Assembly: GCA_016191225.1 (NCBI GenBank)
Contig: JACPPC010000003.1
Coordinates: forward strand, 114,098 to 178,097
Length of the DNA stretch: 64,000 nucleotides
Direction: 5' to 3'
Origin: Gemmatimonadota bacterium
GTDB lineage: Bacteria; Gemmatimonadota; Gemmatimonadetes; Gemmatimonadales; Gemmatimonadaceae
Shown piece by piece: positions 26,558-34,863 of the stretch; position 1 is the first letter of the stretch, and each line of letters begins with the position of its first letter. Made by a program: the position numbers and the translations under genes. Under the pieces are notes generated by a model. It did not search any database and was not told where the DNA came from. It saw only the letters and a program-made list of their open reading frames with translations.

Positions 26558-26850
26558 GGCGCTCCAAGATGGCGCATGGGCGCCCGGCGCACGAGTCCGA
26601 CGGCCGACGCGGACCGGCACCGCCCGGCGTCATGTGGCTCGTCCCGTTCGTATCGCTGCTCTGCCGGCTCGGGTGCATGCCGGGGACCTGCCCGGTGGGC
26701 TGCATCGGCCGGGTCCTCCCGGGCGGCGCTCGTCGCGTGGAGCCTGTGGACGCGTCGCCTAGCCTGACGCCGTCCCCGGATGGCGCCCGGTCGCCCTTGG
26801 CGGGCTCGCGCCGGCCGCGCCCGGGCTGGTGCTCCGCCCCGACCCGCGGG
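26558..26850. other. Spacer of about 290 bases, nothing recognised
   Basis: Between the serine hydrolase start and the DHH-protein stop. No domain-bearing frame, clear promoter or terminator with a T-run was seen. Confidence 0.4.
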
Positions 26851-27789
26851 CTAGCCGTCGGCGTTGATCTTCGTCACCAGCTCCTCGAGCACCGCCGCCG
26901 CGCGGTCGTTCGCCACCTGGCAGGTGCCGGCCGCATGGTGGCCGCCGCCGCCGTACCGCAGGCACAGGTCGCCGACGTCCGTCTTCGACGTACGGTCGAA
27001 GATCGACTTGCCGATCGCGAACACCGTGTTCTGCTGCTTGAGCCCCCACAACACCTGCACCGAAATGTTCGCCTTGGGAAAGAGCGCGTAGACCACGAAC
27101 CGGTTGCCGGCGTGGATGACCTCCTCCTTCCGCGTGTCCATCACCACCACGTTCCCCCGCATCGCCGAGCACCGTTGGACCTGCGCCTTGAACAGCTCCT
27201 GCTGCTCGCGGTACAGCGTCACGCGCTCCGCCACGTTCGGCAACGCGAGGATCTCCGCCACGTCGCGCTGCTTGTAGGCGTCGATCAGTTCCATCATCAG
27301 CTGGTAGTTCGACACCGTGAAGGTGCGGAACCGTCCGAGGCCGGTGCGCGCGTCCATGAGGAAGCTCAGCAGCACCCACCCCGTGGGATCGAGCACCTCC
27401 TCCACCGTGAATTGCGCCGAGTCGGCCTTGTCGACCGCCGCCAGCATCTCCTCCCTGAGGTGCGGAAAGGCGGCCGCGCCGCCGAAGTGCCTGAAGACCA
27501 CCCGCGCCGCCGACGGCGAGTCCGGGTCGAGGACGAGGTTCGCCGGCAGGGCGCCACCGAGCCGCACCGACTCGCTGGCGTGGTGGTCGAACACCATGTG
27601 GGCCAGCGGCGAGTAGGGCAGGTTGGTGGTGATGTCGCGGCCGGTGATGGCGACCTTGCCGTCCTGCACGTCCTTGGGATGTGCGAACAGCACGTCGTCG
27701 ATCATGCCGCGGCTCTTGAGGAGCATGGCGCAGGCCAGTCCGTCAAAGTCGCTGCGGGTCACGAGGCGGTAGCGCGGTGAGTCGGCCAC
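26851..27789 (-). CDS. DHH-family phosphoesterase (DHH-DHHA1)
   Basis: 312 residues. Motif I is VTRSDFDGLACA at the N-terminus, motif III is MVFDHHASES and the C-terminal DHHA1 motif is YGGGGHHAAGTC. The family covers NrnA-like oligoribonucleases/pAp phosphatases and exopolyphosphatase-like enzymes that use Mn-bound Asp/His; the exact substrate cannot be told. I preferred GTG 27789 because it has GGAG about 10 bases upstream and the fold starts seven residues later. An upstream ATG (27912) would add 41 residues of low-quality sequence. Confidence 0.85.
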   Translation of the reverse strand: MADSPRYRLVTRSDFDGLACAMLLKSRGMIDDVLFAHPKDVQDGKVAITGRDITTNLPYSPLAHMVFDHHASESVRLGGALPANLVLDPDSPSAARVVFRHFGGAAAFPHLREEMLAAVDKADSAQFTVEEVLDPTGWVLLSFLMDARTGLGRFRTFTVSNYQLMMELIDAYKQRDVAEILALPNVAERVTLYREQQELFKAQVQRCSAMRGNVVVMDTRKEEVIHAGNRFVVYALFPKANISVQVLWGLKQQNTVFAIGKSIFDRTSKTDVGDLCLRYGGGGHHAAGTCQVANDRAAAVLEELVTKINADG

Positions 27790-27908
27790 GGGTGATTCGT
27801 CTCCGGAATGCCGGCAGGATGCCTGGGGGAACGCGGGAGTGATCGGTGCGGCGGGCAAAGGCCACGGCGCGCGGCCCGCGGCGCCGGTGCCCTCTACAAT
27901 AGCATCCA

Positions 27909-29015
27909 TCACGGCACACGAATAGGCGAGCGTTGGCGTGCCGGGCCCCGCCGCTTGTGGCGCTCAGGCCTGGTGGCGGGCAGCGGGCGGCGAAACCCGT
28001 GCACGAGCACCACCGGAAGGAATGCCACGTTGCACGGCACGAGGCCGGTGGCGGGCGGGCCAGGGGCGGTGGTGCTCCCGTAAGGCCGCGCCTCCTCGAC
28101 CGCGTGCCCGAGCGGCGCAATCCAGCGCGGCATCAGGGGCCATTCCGCGGGTCCGCCCACCAGGCGCCGGGAATGCCGGATTCGCCCACCCCGCTTCCCA
28201 CGATCCGGCCCTCGATCTAGAGCACGATCGCGGCTTCCGTGTCGGTGTCGCCGCCGCAGGCGATGACATCAGTCACCGCGGCCTCGTCGTCGCGCTGGTG
28301 ACGCAGCCGGACGTGCAGTGCCACCGGGACGGTGTGCATCGAGAATCCGGACACGCCCCGGCCGAGCCCCTCGCGCCGGCGGCACGTCGCCGCGGCCTCG
28401 CCGTTGCACACGCTCACGACGAGCCCCTCCGCCACCGCGAGGACGGGGGCGGCCCCGGACCACAGCTCCTGCGAGAGCAGCGCGAAAAACTTCCCCGCGA
28501 CGGCGTCGCCCTCCCGTACCGCGCGCCGCCGGCGCCACCGCCCATGCGCATCACTCGGCGCACGGGTCGGTGTGCGTGACGCGCGTCGACACCCGCACCA
28601 GCGCCGCGAGCGACGTCGGGTCATCCAGGGCGGCGCCGATCACCGCGCTGCGCATGATCGGCCCGTTCCCGGCGGAGTCCACGCCGCTCGTCGCGTGGCC
28701 CGCGCCGAGAGGAAGCCTGGCCCCCGATCGAAGCGTTGCCAGGCCGACACCGGCGGCCAGCACGAGCATCCACCACCGCATCCCCCAGGCCGGTTCGCCC
28801 CCAAAGGCGCCGGTGGCGAGGCCGCGCCGCACCAGCGCCACGAGGCAGGCGTGCTCGGTGAAATCCGACACCACCCCTCGGCCGAGCAGGAAACGACACC
28901 GGTGCGGGGAGCCGAGCAGGGGTCGCGCCCGGTGGGGGCTCGGTCCCTCGTGCGGGAGTCCCGGCGCATTACCCTCGGCGGTCCCCGTGAGCGAACCCGC
29001 GACCGCGCCCCGCAT
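27909..29015 (-). pseudogene. Broken ADP-ribosylglycohydrolase (DraG-like) gene
   Basis: Read from 29015 downward, family sequence is spread over two frames. The first part (RGAVAGSLTGTAEGN, LLGRGVVSDFTEHACLV, SAGNGPIMRSAVIGAALDDP, STRVTHTDPCAE) stops at TGA 28553-28551. CAWAVAP follows in the same frame. Then the frame shifts near 28530 to REGDAVAGKFFALLSQEL, VSGFSMHTVPVALH and CGGDTDTEAAIVL, which meets a TAG at 28219-28217. Homology goes on past it (GSGVGESGIPGAWW), then shifts back near 28160 to AEWPLMPRWIAPLG and NVAFLPVVLVHGFRRPLP. The expected metal motif SDDTEH is SDFTEH. Two stops, two shifts and a lost ligand argue for real decay. Confidence 0.85.
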
Positions 29016-29069
29016 CCGGCGCGCGGGCTGGCCGCCGCGCCCGGCTGGTACTCCCGTGGCCTCGTCGCG

Positions 29070-30344
29070 CTACCGCGTCGTGATCGCTCCGTACACCAGC
29101 CCCTGAAACTGCCCATCGACCGGATGCGGGCAGCCGGCGTACACCTGCGACCAGACCATCGCCACGAGGTCGGCCGCCCGGTCGACGAAGAAGAATGTCC
29201 CGGCGTAGCCGCACCAGCGGTACAGCCCGGGCGAGGTCGGCGTGCGGGCAGCCGCTGAGTCGAGCAGCACCACGCCACCGAATCCCTGCCCATAGCCGTA
29301 CAGGCTGCCGAGCGGGGGAGGGGTGATGGGCGACAGGGCGGCCGGGAGGTGGTTGCGCATCATCGTCGCCACCGTTTCGCGCTTGAGCACGCGCCGGCCG
29401 TCGAGTTCGCCGCCATTGAGCAGCATCTGCGCGAAGCGCAGGTAGTCGGACACCGTCGACAGCAGCCCGCCGCCTCCGGAAAGCAGCTTTCCGTCGGCGG
29501 AGTATTCCGGGCCCACCAGCGCCTTGTCGGGCAGCAGCGTCCCTCCCGGCCCCCGCGCGTAGGCCGTGACCAGCCGTCCCTGCATCGTGGGCGTCACATG
29601 AAAGCCCGTCTCGCGCATCCCGAGCGGCGTGAACAGCTCCTCGGCCAGGTACCGGTCGAACGTCGTGCCGCTGGCCACCTCGACGACGCGCCCCAGCACG
29701 TCCATCGACATGCTGTACGTCCACCGGCTGCCGGGGTCGAAGAGCAGGGGAAGCCGCGCGATGCTGTCGGTGAACTGCTCCAGCGTCCGCGTCGGGTTGA
29801 GCAGGCGCGCACGGTTGTAGATCGTGTCGACCGGCGAGCGGCCAAAGGCCCCGTACGTGAGCCCCGCGCTGTGCGTGAGCAGGTCGGTGATCGTGATCGG
29901 GCGGGATGGCGCCCGCAGCAGCGGGTTCGCCGCCGGGCCGCCGGCATAGACCTGAACCTGCGCGAACGACGGCAGGTACTTCGAGACCGGGTCGTCGAGC
30001 CGGATTCTGCCGCGCTCCACCAGCTGCGCCACCGCCGCGGCCGTGACCGCCTTGGTCATCGAGTAGATGCGGAACACGGCGTCGGTGCGCATCGGCGTGG
30101 CGGTGGCGACGTCCATGTACCCCATCGCCTCGAGGTGCGCGAGCTTCCCGTGCCGGGCCACCGCGACGACGATCCCCGGCAGCCGCCCCGAGTCCGTCCA
30201 GGTCCGCAGGGCCGGCCCGATGCGGGCCAGCGCTCGACCGGACAGGCCGACCTCCTCGGGCAGCGCCCGGGGCAAGCCCTGCGCGGGAGCGGCGGGCGCC
30301 GCGAGCAGCGCCGACACGATCGCGAGCGTGAGCGCCCGTGCCAT
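29070..30344 (-). CDS. Secreted serine hydrolase, class C beta-lactamase/esterase type
   Basis: 424 residues with a signal peptide (ALTLAIVSALLAAPAAPAQ). The nucleophile motif is Ser95-Met-Thr-Lys98 in YSMTKAVTAAAVAQL. The second motif is the Tyr of WTYSMSMDVLGRV, and a late GYAGTFFFVD replaces the KTG-like strand. These are typical of EstB-like esterases and DD-peptidase relatives. The start at 30344 gives a clean signal; an upstream frame adds about 77 residues of unlikely sequence. It is divergent from the PQQ dehydrogenase across 254 bases and 54 bases upstream of the broken glycohydrolase. Confidence 0.87.
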   Translation of the reverse strand: MARALTLAIVSALLAAPAAPAQGLPRALPEEVGLSGRALARIGPALRTWTDSGRLPGIVVAVARHGKLAHLEAMGYMDVATATPMRTDAVFRIYSMTKAVTAAAVAQLVERGRIRLDDPVSKYLPSFAQVQVYAGGPAANPLLRAPSRPITITDLLTHSAGLTYGAFGRSPVDTIYNRARLLNPTRTLEQFTDSIARLPLLFDPGSRWTYSMSMDVLGRVVEVASGTTFDRYLAEELFTPLGMRETGFHVTPTMQGRLVTAYARGPGGTLLPDKALVGPEYSADGKLLSGGGGLLSTVSDYLRFAQMLLNGGELDGRRVLKRETVATMMRNHLPAALSPITPPPLGSLYGYGQGFGGVVLLDSAAARTPTSPGLYRWCGYAGTFFFVDRAADLVAMVWSQVYAGCPHPVDGQFQGLVYGAITTR

Positions 30345-30507
30345 CCGTTGTCGCGCGGCCGCCGTCGCATGTGCGGCGGGAACCGGTCGATCGTCGCGCA
30401 GTTGTTCCAGGGGTCGCTCCGGGAGAGTGGGGGGCGTGGTTCGCACAGCGGGAGAAGTTGTGGCTCCCCGCGCTGCGGCACAATCCGCGGCTGTGGCGCG
30501 CGCGACC

Positions 30508-30535
30508 TTGCCGGGCCGTGCGTGGTCCGTATAAT
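30508..30535 (+). promoter_or_regulatory. Sigma-70-type promoter for the PQQ dehydrogenase operon
   Basis: TTGCCG (30508-30513), a 16-base spacer and a perfect TATAAT (30530-30535) lie about 65 bases before the dehydrogenase ATG. In such GC-rich sequence a perfect -10 box is notable. The other strand's gene reads away from it. Confidence 0.65.
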
Positions 30536-30598
30536 CCCGGACGCTCGCGGCATTCGGCGGGCGGCGCACTCCCAACCGCGCATCGAGGAGGCTCCCGC

Positions 30599-32689
30599 AT
30601 GGCGCAGCTCGCGTCCTGCCCTCGGCAGGCCATTTCGATCGGCTCCCTCGCCTGCCTCGCTGCGGTCGCGGCCTCCCCAGCGTCGGCGCAGGTCCCGGTG
30701 CCTGGTTCCACCGCGCCGCCCGCTGCGGCCGTCACCCCGGCGTCGCCCGCCATCCCGTTCTCGCGCGCGCAGGCCGATGCGGGCGCTCGTGTGTACGCCA
30801 AGAGCTGCCTGTCCTGCCATGGCGCCCGGCTCGACGACGGCGTCGCCCTGCCGCTCGCGGGGACCGCCTTCGCCCGGAAGTGGGCGACGCCCGATCGCAC
30901 CCTCGACGACCTGTTCTTCGTCACGCGCAACTCGATGCCCAAGAACGCGGGCGGCATCCTCCCCGTCGCCGACTACGTGGCCGTGATCGCGTACATCCTG
31001 GAGCGCAACGGATACGCGGCCGGTGACGTGGAGCTGACCGCCGACCGCGCGCAGCTCGCCCGGCTGCGCCTCCAGGCGCCCCCGGCCGTGGCCGCCCGCG
31101 GGCCCGCCCCCGACTTCGTGCGCGGCGCCGGCGGGATACTTCCAACGGCGGTTGGCCCCGCGCACGCCGAGCTGGTCGCCGGCAGCCCATCGGGGCGCGA
31201 CTGGCTCACCCACACGCGCGACTACGCCGGCACCCGCTACTCGCCGCTGTCGCAGGTCACGTCCGCCAACGCGGGGCAGCTCCGGCCGGCCTGCGTCTTC
31301 CAGGTGGGTGAGCTCTCCAACTTCCAGGCGGGGCCGGTGGTGCGCGCCGGTGTCATGTACCTCACCACGCTCCGCTCGACGATCGCGATCGACGCCGCGT
31401 CGTGCCGGCAGAAGTGGCGCCACACCTGGCAGCCCCAGGCCGCCGAGGCCGGACACGTGAACCGCGGCGTCACCCTCACCAACGGCCGCGTCATTCGTGG
31501 CACCTCCGACGGCTACCTGCTCGCGATCGACAGCGACAGCGGCAGGCTCCTCTGGGCCCGCAAGATCGGCGAGTCCACAAAGGGCGAGACGATCACCATG
31601 CCCCCCCTGGCCTGGGACAGCCTCGTGTTCGTGGGGCCCGCGATCAGCGAGAACGCCATTCGCGGCTGGATCGCGGCCCACCGCATCGACAACGGCGAGC
31701 GCGCCTGGCGCTTCAACATCGTCCCCGCGCCGGGGGAACCGGGCTCCGAGACCTGGAAGCAGGCCTCCGACGTGCCGCTCGGCGGCGGCGCCGTCTGGAC
31801 CCCGCTCGCGATCGACACCGCGTCGGAGCTGCTGTACGTCTCGGCGGCCAACCCCGCTCCCGACTTTCCCGAGGCGATCCGCGGCGGGATCAACCTCTAT
31901 ACCAACTCGCTGCTGGCGATCCACCTGCGCACCGGCAAGCTCGCGTGGTACGAGCAGATGGTCCCCAACGACGACCACGACTGGGACCTCACGCAGGTGA
32001 GCCCGCTGTACCGTTCCCGCGTCGGCGGCGCCATGCGCAACCTCGTCGCCACCGCCGGCAAGGACGGGATCCTGCGCGTGGTCGACCGCGACTCGCACCG
32101 GCGCGTCTTCGAGACGCCGGTCACGACAGTCGACAACGCCGACGCGCCGGTGACCCGGGCCGGTGTGCGCGCCTGCCCCGGCGTCCTGGGGGGCGTGCAG
32201 TGGAATGGTCCCGCCTTCCACCCGGGGACGAACCTCCTCGTCGTGCCGGCCGTGGACTGGTGCGCCACCTTCTTCCTCGACGAGACCGTGCGCTTCATTC
32301 CGGGCCAGAACTATCTCGGCGGGAGGGTGGTCACCGACACCGCGTCGCGTGGCTGGATCACCGCCGTTGACGCCTCCACCGGCAGGGTGCGCTGGCGCCA
32401 CGCGTCGCCGGCCCCCGTCATTGGCGCCGTCACGGCGACCGCCGGCGGGCTCATCCTCGGCGGCGAGCTCACCGGCGACTTCATCGCGCTCGACGCGGCC
32501 ACCGGCGCCGAGCGCTACCGCTTCAACACCGGCGGCGCGATCGGCGGCGGCGTCGTCACCTACGACGTGTCGGGCACGCAGTACATCGCCGTGGCGTCGG
32601 GCCGTCCATCGCCGTTCTGGGCGAAGTCGTACCTGGGTGCCGCGACCGTCGTTGTCTTCGCGCTTCCCCGGCCGGTGCACCGCAAGTGA
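30599..32689 (+). CDS. PQQ-dependent dehydrogenase with N-terminal cytochrome c domain
   Basis: 696 residues. A signal peptide (about 12-30, ASAQ) is followed by a cytochrome c domain with heme motif CLSCH (Cys70, Cys73, His74) and an axial Met candidate in NSMPKNAGG. The rest is an eight-bladed PQQ propeller: DWLTHTRDYAGTRYSPLSQV, GTSDGYLLAIDSDSGRLLW, MVPNDDHDWDLTQVSP and a late GGAIGGGVVTYDVSGTQY. Such quinohemoproteins oxidise alcohols, sugars or aldehydes in the periplasm and pass electrons to heme. The heme-first order differs from classic quinohemoprotein alcohol dehydrogenases. GAGGAG precedes the ATG. The stop overlaps the next gene by GTGA. Confidence 0.9.
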   Translation: MAQLASCPRQAISIGSLACLAAVAASPASAQVPVPGSTAPPAAAVTPASPAIPFSRAQADAGARVYAKSCLSCHGARLDDGVALPLAGTAFARKWATPDRTLDDLFFVTRNSMPKNAGGILPVADYVAVIAYILERNGYAAGDVELTADRAQLARLRLQAPPAVAARGPAPDFVRGAGGILPTAVGPAHAELVAGSPSGRDWLTHTRDYAGTRYSPLSQVTSANAGQLRPACVFQVGELSNFQAGPVVRAGVMYLTTLRSTIAIDAASCRQKWRHTWQPQAAEAGHVNRGVTLTNGRVIRGTSDGYLLAIDSDSGRLLWARKIGESTKGETITMPPLAWDSLVFVGPAISENAIRGWIAAHRIDNGERAWRFNIVPAPGEPGSETWKQASDVPLGGGAVWTPLAIDTASELLYVSAANPAPDFPEAIRGGINLYTNSLLAIHLRTGKLAWYEQMVPNDDHDWDLTQVSPLYRSRVGGAMRNLVATAGKDGILRVVDRDSHRRVFETPVTTVDNADAPVTRAGVRACPGVLGGVQWNGPAFHPGTNLLVVPAVDWCATFFLDETVRFIPGQNYLGGRVVTDTASRGWITAVDASTGRVRWRHASPAPVIGAVTATAGGLILGGELTGDFIALDAATGAERYRFNTGGAIGGGVVTYDVSGTQYIAVASGRPSPFWAKSYLGAATVVVFALPRPVHRK

Positions 32690-33177
32690 CCCGGGCCCGC
32701 GGCGGAGACGCACGCCACTGGATGCGCCTCACGGCGCTGGCGTTCGTCGTGGCCTGCGAGGCCGCGCCCCCGCCGCCCCCGCCGCCGTCCTTCCGCGCCC
32801 TCGCCACCAACAAGCAGCTGATGGCCGAGGTATTGGAGCCCGCCGCCAACGCCTACTGGGAGTCCGTGGGCACGGTCACGGACAAGCGCGGCACGGTGGA
32901 GAAGACCCCCCGGACCGACGACGAATGGGCCGCCGTGCGCAACGCGGCCACGGTCGTCGCCGAGTCCGGGAACCTGATGATGATCGAGCCCCGAGTGGTG
33001 AACCGGGGCGAGTGGCTCGGCCTCGCGCGGGGCCTCGTGGACGCCGGGGAGCGCGCGCGGAGCGCGGCCGTGTCGCGGAGCCGCCAGGCGGTCTTCGATG
33101 CCGGCGCCGAGGTCTACGACGCCTGCGTGGCCTGCCACTCCCGGTACATGCCGGGGGTCGCACCCCCTCCCCGGTGA
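32686..33177 (+). CDS. Cytochrome c'-like lipoprotein (C-terminal CxxCH)
   Basis: 163 residues from a GTG start overlapping the dehydrogenase gene by four bases. The N-terminal hydrophobic stretch ends FVVACEA, a lipobox-like site, followed by a run of prolines. The helical body ends in VYDACVACHSRYMPG, a single heme site near the C-terminus, as in class II cytochromes c'. A role as electron acceptor of the adjacent PQQ enzyme is an inference from position. Alternatively it binds NO or acts as a sensor, as some cytochromes c' do. Confidence 0.8.
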   Translation: MTRARGGDARHWMRLTALAFVVACEAAPPPPPPPSFRALATNKQLMAEVLEPAANAYWESVGTVTDKRGTVEKTPRTDDEWAAVRNAATVVAESGNLMMIEPRVVNRGEWLGLARGLVDAGERARSAAVSRSRQAVFDAGAEVYDACVACHSRYMPGVAPPPR

Positions 33178-33196
33178 CCGCGCCGCGGCCGGCCCC

Positions 33197-33757
33197 ATGA
33201 CGATCCTCTCCGCGCTCGAGTGGCTGGCCCACACGCCGTGGAGCGTCGCGCTGCACGAGTCGCAGTACGTGTGGCCCTTCACCGAGTCGATCCACGTCCT
33301 CACGCTCACCCTGTTCGTCGGGTCGGCGGTGATGCTCGACCTGCGCCTCCTCGGCCTCGCCCTGCGCGACGTGCCGGTGTCGGAGCTGACCGGGCGGTTG
33401 CTGCCCTGGACGCGCGCCGGTTTCGCCGTGATGGTCGCCACCGGGGTGATGCTCTTCTACGCGACGCCGGTCACGTACTACCAGAGCATCTTCTTCCGCA
33501 TCAAGGTCGTGCTGCTGGTCGTGGCGGGCGTCAACGTGTTCGTCTTCCACACCCGCACGCACCAATCGGTGTCGGCGTGGGACCGGGACGCGAGGCCGCC
33601 GCGCGCGGCCAGGGTCGCGGCGATCGTCTCGCTCGTCTCGTGGGCCGGTGTGGTGGTGAGCGGGCGCCTGATCGCATACAACTGGTTCTCGTGCGACATC
33701 CAGCCCCAGCCGGCGTTCATCAACTGGGTGTCGAGCTGCGTGGTCGGCCCACCCTAG
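33197..33757 (+). CDS. Membrane protein, paralogue A of a tandem pair (DUF6644-like)
   Basis: 186 residues with about five hydrophobic segments. An early motif FTESIHVLTLTLFVGSAVML is followed by LDLRLLGLALRD, then ATGVMLFYATPVTYYQS, FFRIKVVLLVVAG and a late SWAGVVVSGRLIAYNW. The His of ESIH and the LDLRLLG motif recur in the next gene. Both resemble an uncharacterised family annotated DUF6644; that link is from memory. The His residues could ligate heme, since the operon already has two heme proteins, but this is a guess. It starts 20 bases after the cytochrome gene. Confidence 0.75.
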   Translation: MTILSALEWLAHTPWSVALHESQYVWPFTESIHVLTLTLFVGSAVMLDLRLLGLALRDVPVSELTGRLLPWTRAGFAVMVATGVMLFYATPVTYYQSIFFRIKVVLLVVAGVNVFVFHTRTHQSVSAWDRDARPPRAARVAAIVSLVSWAGVVVSGRLIAYNWFSCDIQPQPAFINWVSSCVVGPP

Positions 33758-33768
33758 CGCCGCCGACC

Positions 33769-34242
33769 ATGCTCCTGCCGTTCTTCACCTGGTGCGAGGC
33801 GACCTGGCTCGGGCAGCTGGTGCGCGACTCGCTGTGGCTCTTCCCGGTCATCGAGGCGGTGCACTTGCTCGGGCTCTGCCTGCTGGGCGGCGCACTGCTC
33901 GTTGTCGACCTGAGGCTGCTCGGGCTCGGCCTGCGCCAGCAGCCGATCGCGGTGGTGGCGCGGGGCGCGCGCCCCTGGCTCGTGGGGAGCGTGGTACTGA
34001 TGCTCGCCACCGGCACCCTCCTGTTCCTGTCCGAGGCGGTGAAGTGCTACCACAACCCGTCGTTCTGGGTGAAGATCACGACGCTGCCGGTGGCGCTGGT
34101 GTTCACCTTCGCGGTGCGGCAGCGCCTGGCCGCGCGCGACACATTCCGGACCGGCTGGCGCAGCCGGCTGCTCGCCACGGCCTCGCTGGCGCTCTGGTTC
34201 ACCGTCGCGGCGGCGGGGCGGTGGATCGGCTTCTCGTCGTGA
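33769..34242 (+). CDS. Membrane protein, paralogue B of a tandem pair (DUF6644-like)
   Basis: 157 residues with four to five membrane segments. It repeats the pattern of the upstream paralogue: FPVIEAVHLLGLCLLGGALL, VDLRLLGLGLRQQ, LATGTLLFLSEAVKCYHNPS, FWVKITTLPVALVFTF and a final ALWFTVAAAGRW. The gene lies 11 bases after paralogue A and probably arose by tandem duplication. The ATG at 33769 follows GCCGACC without a clear ribosome site. A hairpin follows the stop. The job is unknown; position suggests a membrane partner of the PQQ/cytochrome c' proteins. Confidence 0.72.
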   Translation: MLLPFFTWCEATWLGQLVRDSLWLFPVIEAVHLLGLCLLGGALLVVDLRLLGLGLRQQPIAVVARGARPWLVGSVVLMLATGTLLFLSEAVKCYHNPSFWVKITTLPVALVFTFAVRQRLAARDTFRTGWRSRLLATASLALWFTVAAAGRWIGFSS

Positions 34243-34257
34243 CCGCGCGATCTCGAG

Positions 34258-34291
34258 CGCTGCGTCGCGCCCCGTCAACCCGGGCGCAGCG
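34258..34291 (+). terminator. Candidate terminator hairpin after the PQQ operon
   Basis: CGCTGCG (34258-34264) pairs with CGCAGCG (34285-34291) 15 bases after the last stop, followed by ATTTCG. The loop is long (20 bases) and the T-run poor. Confidence 0.35.
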
Positions 34292-34301
34292 ATTTCGCCG
34301 C

Positions 34302-34330
34302 CATCCCGAAAAGCCGGCGAGGGATCCGCT
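34302..34330. repeat. Possible degenerate copy of the CATCCCGA repeat
   Basis: CATCCCGAAAAGCCGGCGAG, then GGATCCGCTG, resembles the start of the element at 751-842 (CATCCCGAGCG...GGATCTGCG). It also lies between convergent genes. Confidence 0.35.
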
Positions 34331-34377
34331 GTTCCAGCCCACCAGGCGGCCCCGGCGTGCCGCGCGGGGCGACGTCG

Positions 34378-34857
34378 CTACCTGCCCGGCGGCTTGGCCG
34401 GTGCCGCGGCGGGGGGGGCCCCGCGCTCGTTCGGGTCGCGCCCGTCACGCGGCGCACCCGTGCCCGATGAGCCGAGGAACATCTTGCGGCCGTCGGTAAA
34501 GGTCACGTCGCGCCCGTTGGCCCGCTTGAGCGAGTGGTCCTTGGTCTGGTAGCCGTCCACGATCAGCTCGGTGCCGTAGGTGAGCGACTCGCGGGTGAGG
34601 CCGCGCCGCAGCAAGGTGTTGGGCGTGCCGCCCTCCACCATCCAGACCTCCTTGGTGCCGTCCTTCTTGGTGATCTCGATGTGGATCCAGGCGTGCGGGT
34701 TCACCCACTCGAGCTTCACCACCTTGCCCTGCAGCCGGATCGGCGCGTTGGGGTCGAACTCGGCCCCGAACGCGTGGTGGGCGAGCAGCGGCCCCGCCGC
34801 GCCGAGGACGAGGGCGCCGGCGATCAGGAGGGAACGGGTCGTGCGCATGTGCATCAT
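34378..34857 (-). CDS. Small secreted protein (DUF6152-like)
   Basis: 159 residues with a signal peptide (about 9-26, LLAHHAF). The conserved stretch is HHAFGAEFDPNAPIRLQGKV, then LEWVNPHAWIHIEI, a pattern seen in small exported proteins of acidobacteria and gemmatimonadetes annotated DUF6152. A KDGTKEVWMVEGG segment follows, then a Pro/Ala-rich tail. Fold looks all-beta, OB-like. It is last in a minus-strand set with two PDLxGxW proteins, six bases after the first, and faces the PQQ operon. Inner Met codons at 34854 or 34848 are also possible starts. Function unknown. Confidence 0.72.
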   Translation of the reverse strand: MMHMRTTRSLLIAGALVLGAAGPLLAHHAFGAEFDPNAPIRLQGKVVKLEWVNPHAWIHIEITKKDGTKEVWMVEGGTPNTLLRRGLTRESLTYGTELIVDGYQTKDHSLKRANGRDVTFTDGRKMFLGSSGTGAPRDGRDPNERGAPPAAAPAKPPGR

Positions 34858-34863
34858 CCCGCG

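Noticed and set aside
26759..27379. Gly/Arg-rich minus-strand frame over the DHH gene
   Set aside because: It is a shadow of the DHH phosphoesterase in another frame, with no domain of its own.
25214..30344. Two beta-lactamase-fold genes as antibiotic resistance genes
   Set aside because: The sequences fit esterase/amidase relatives, with no KTG triad typical of true class C enzymes.
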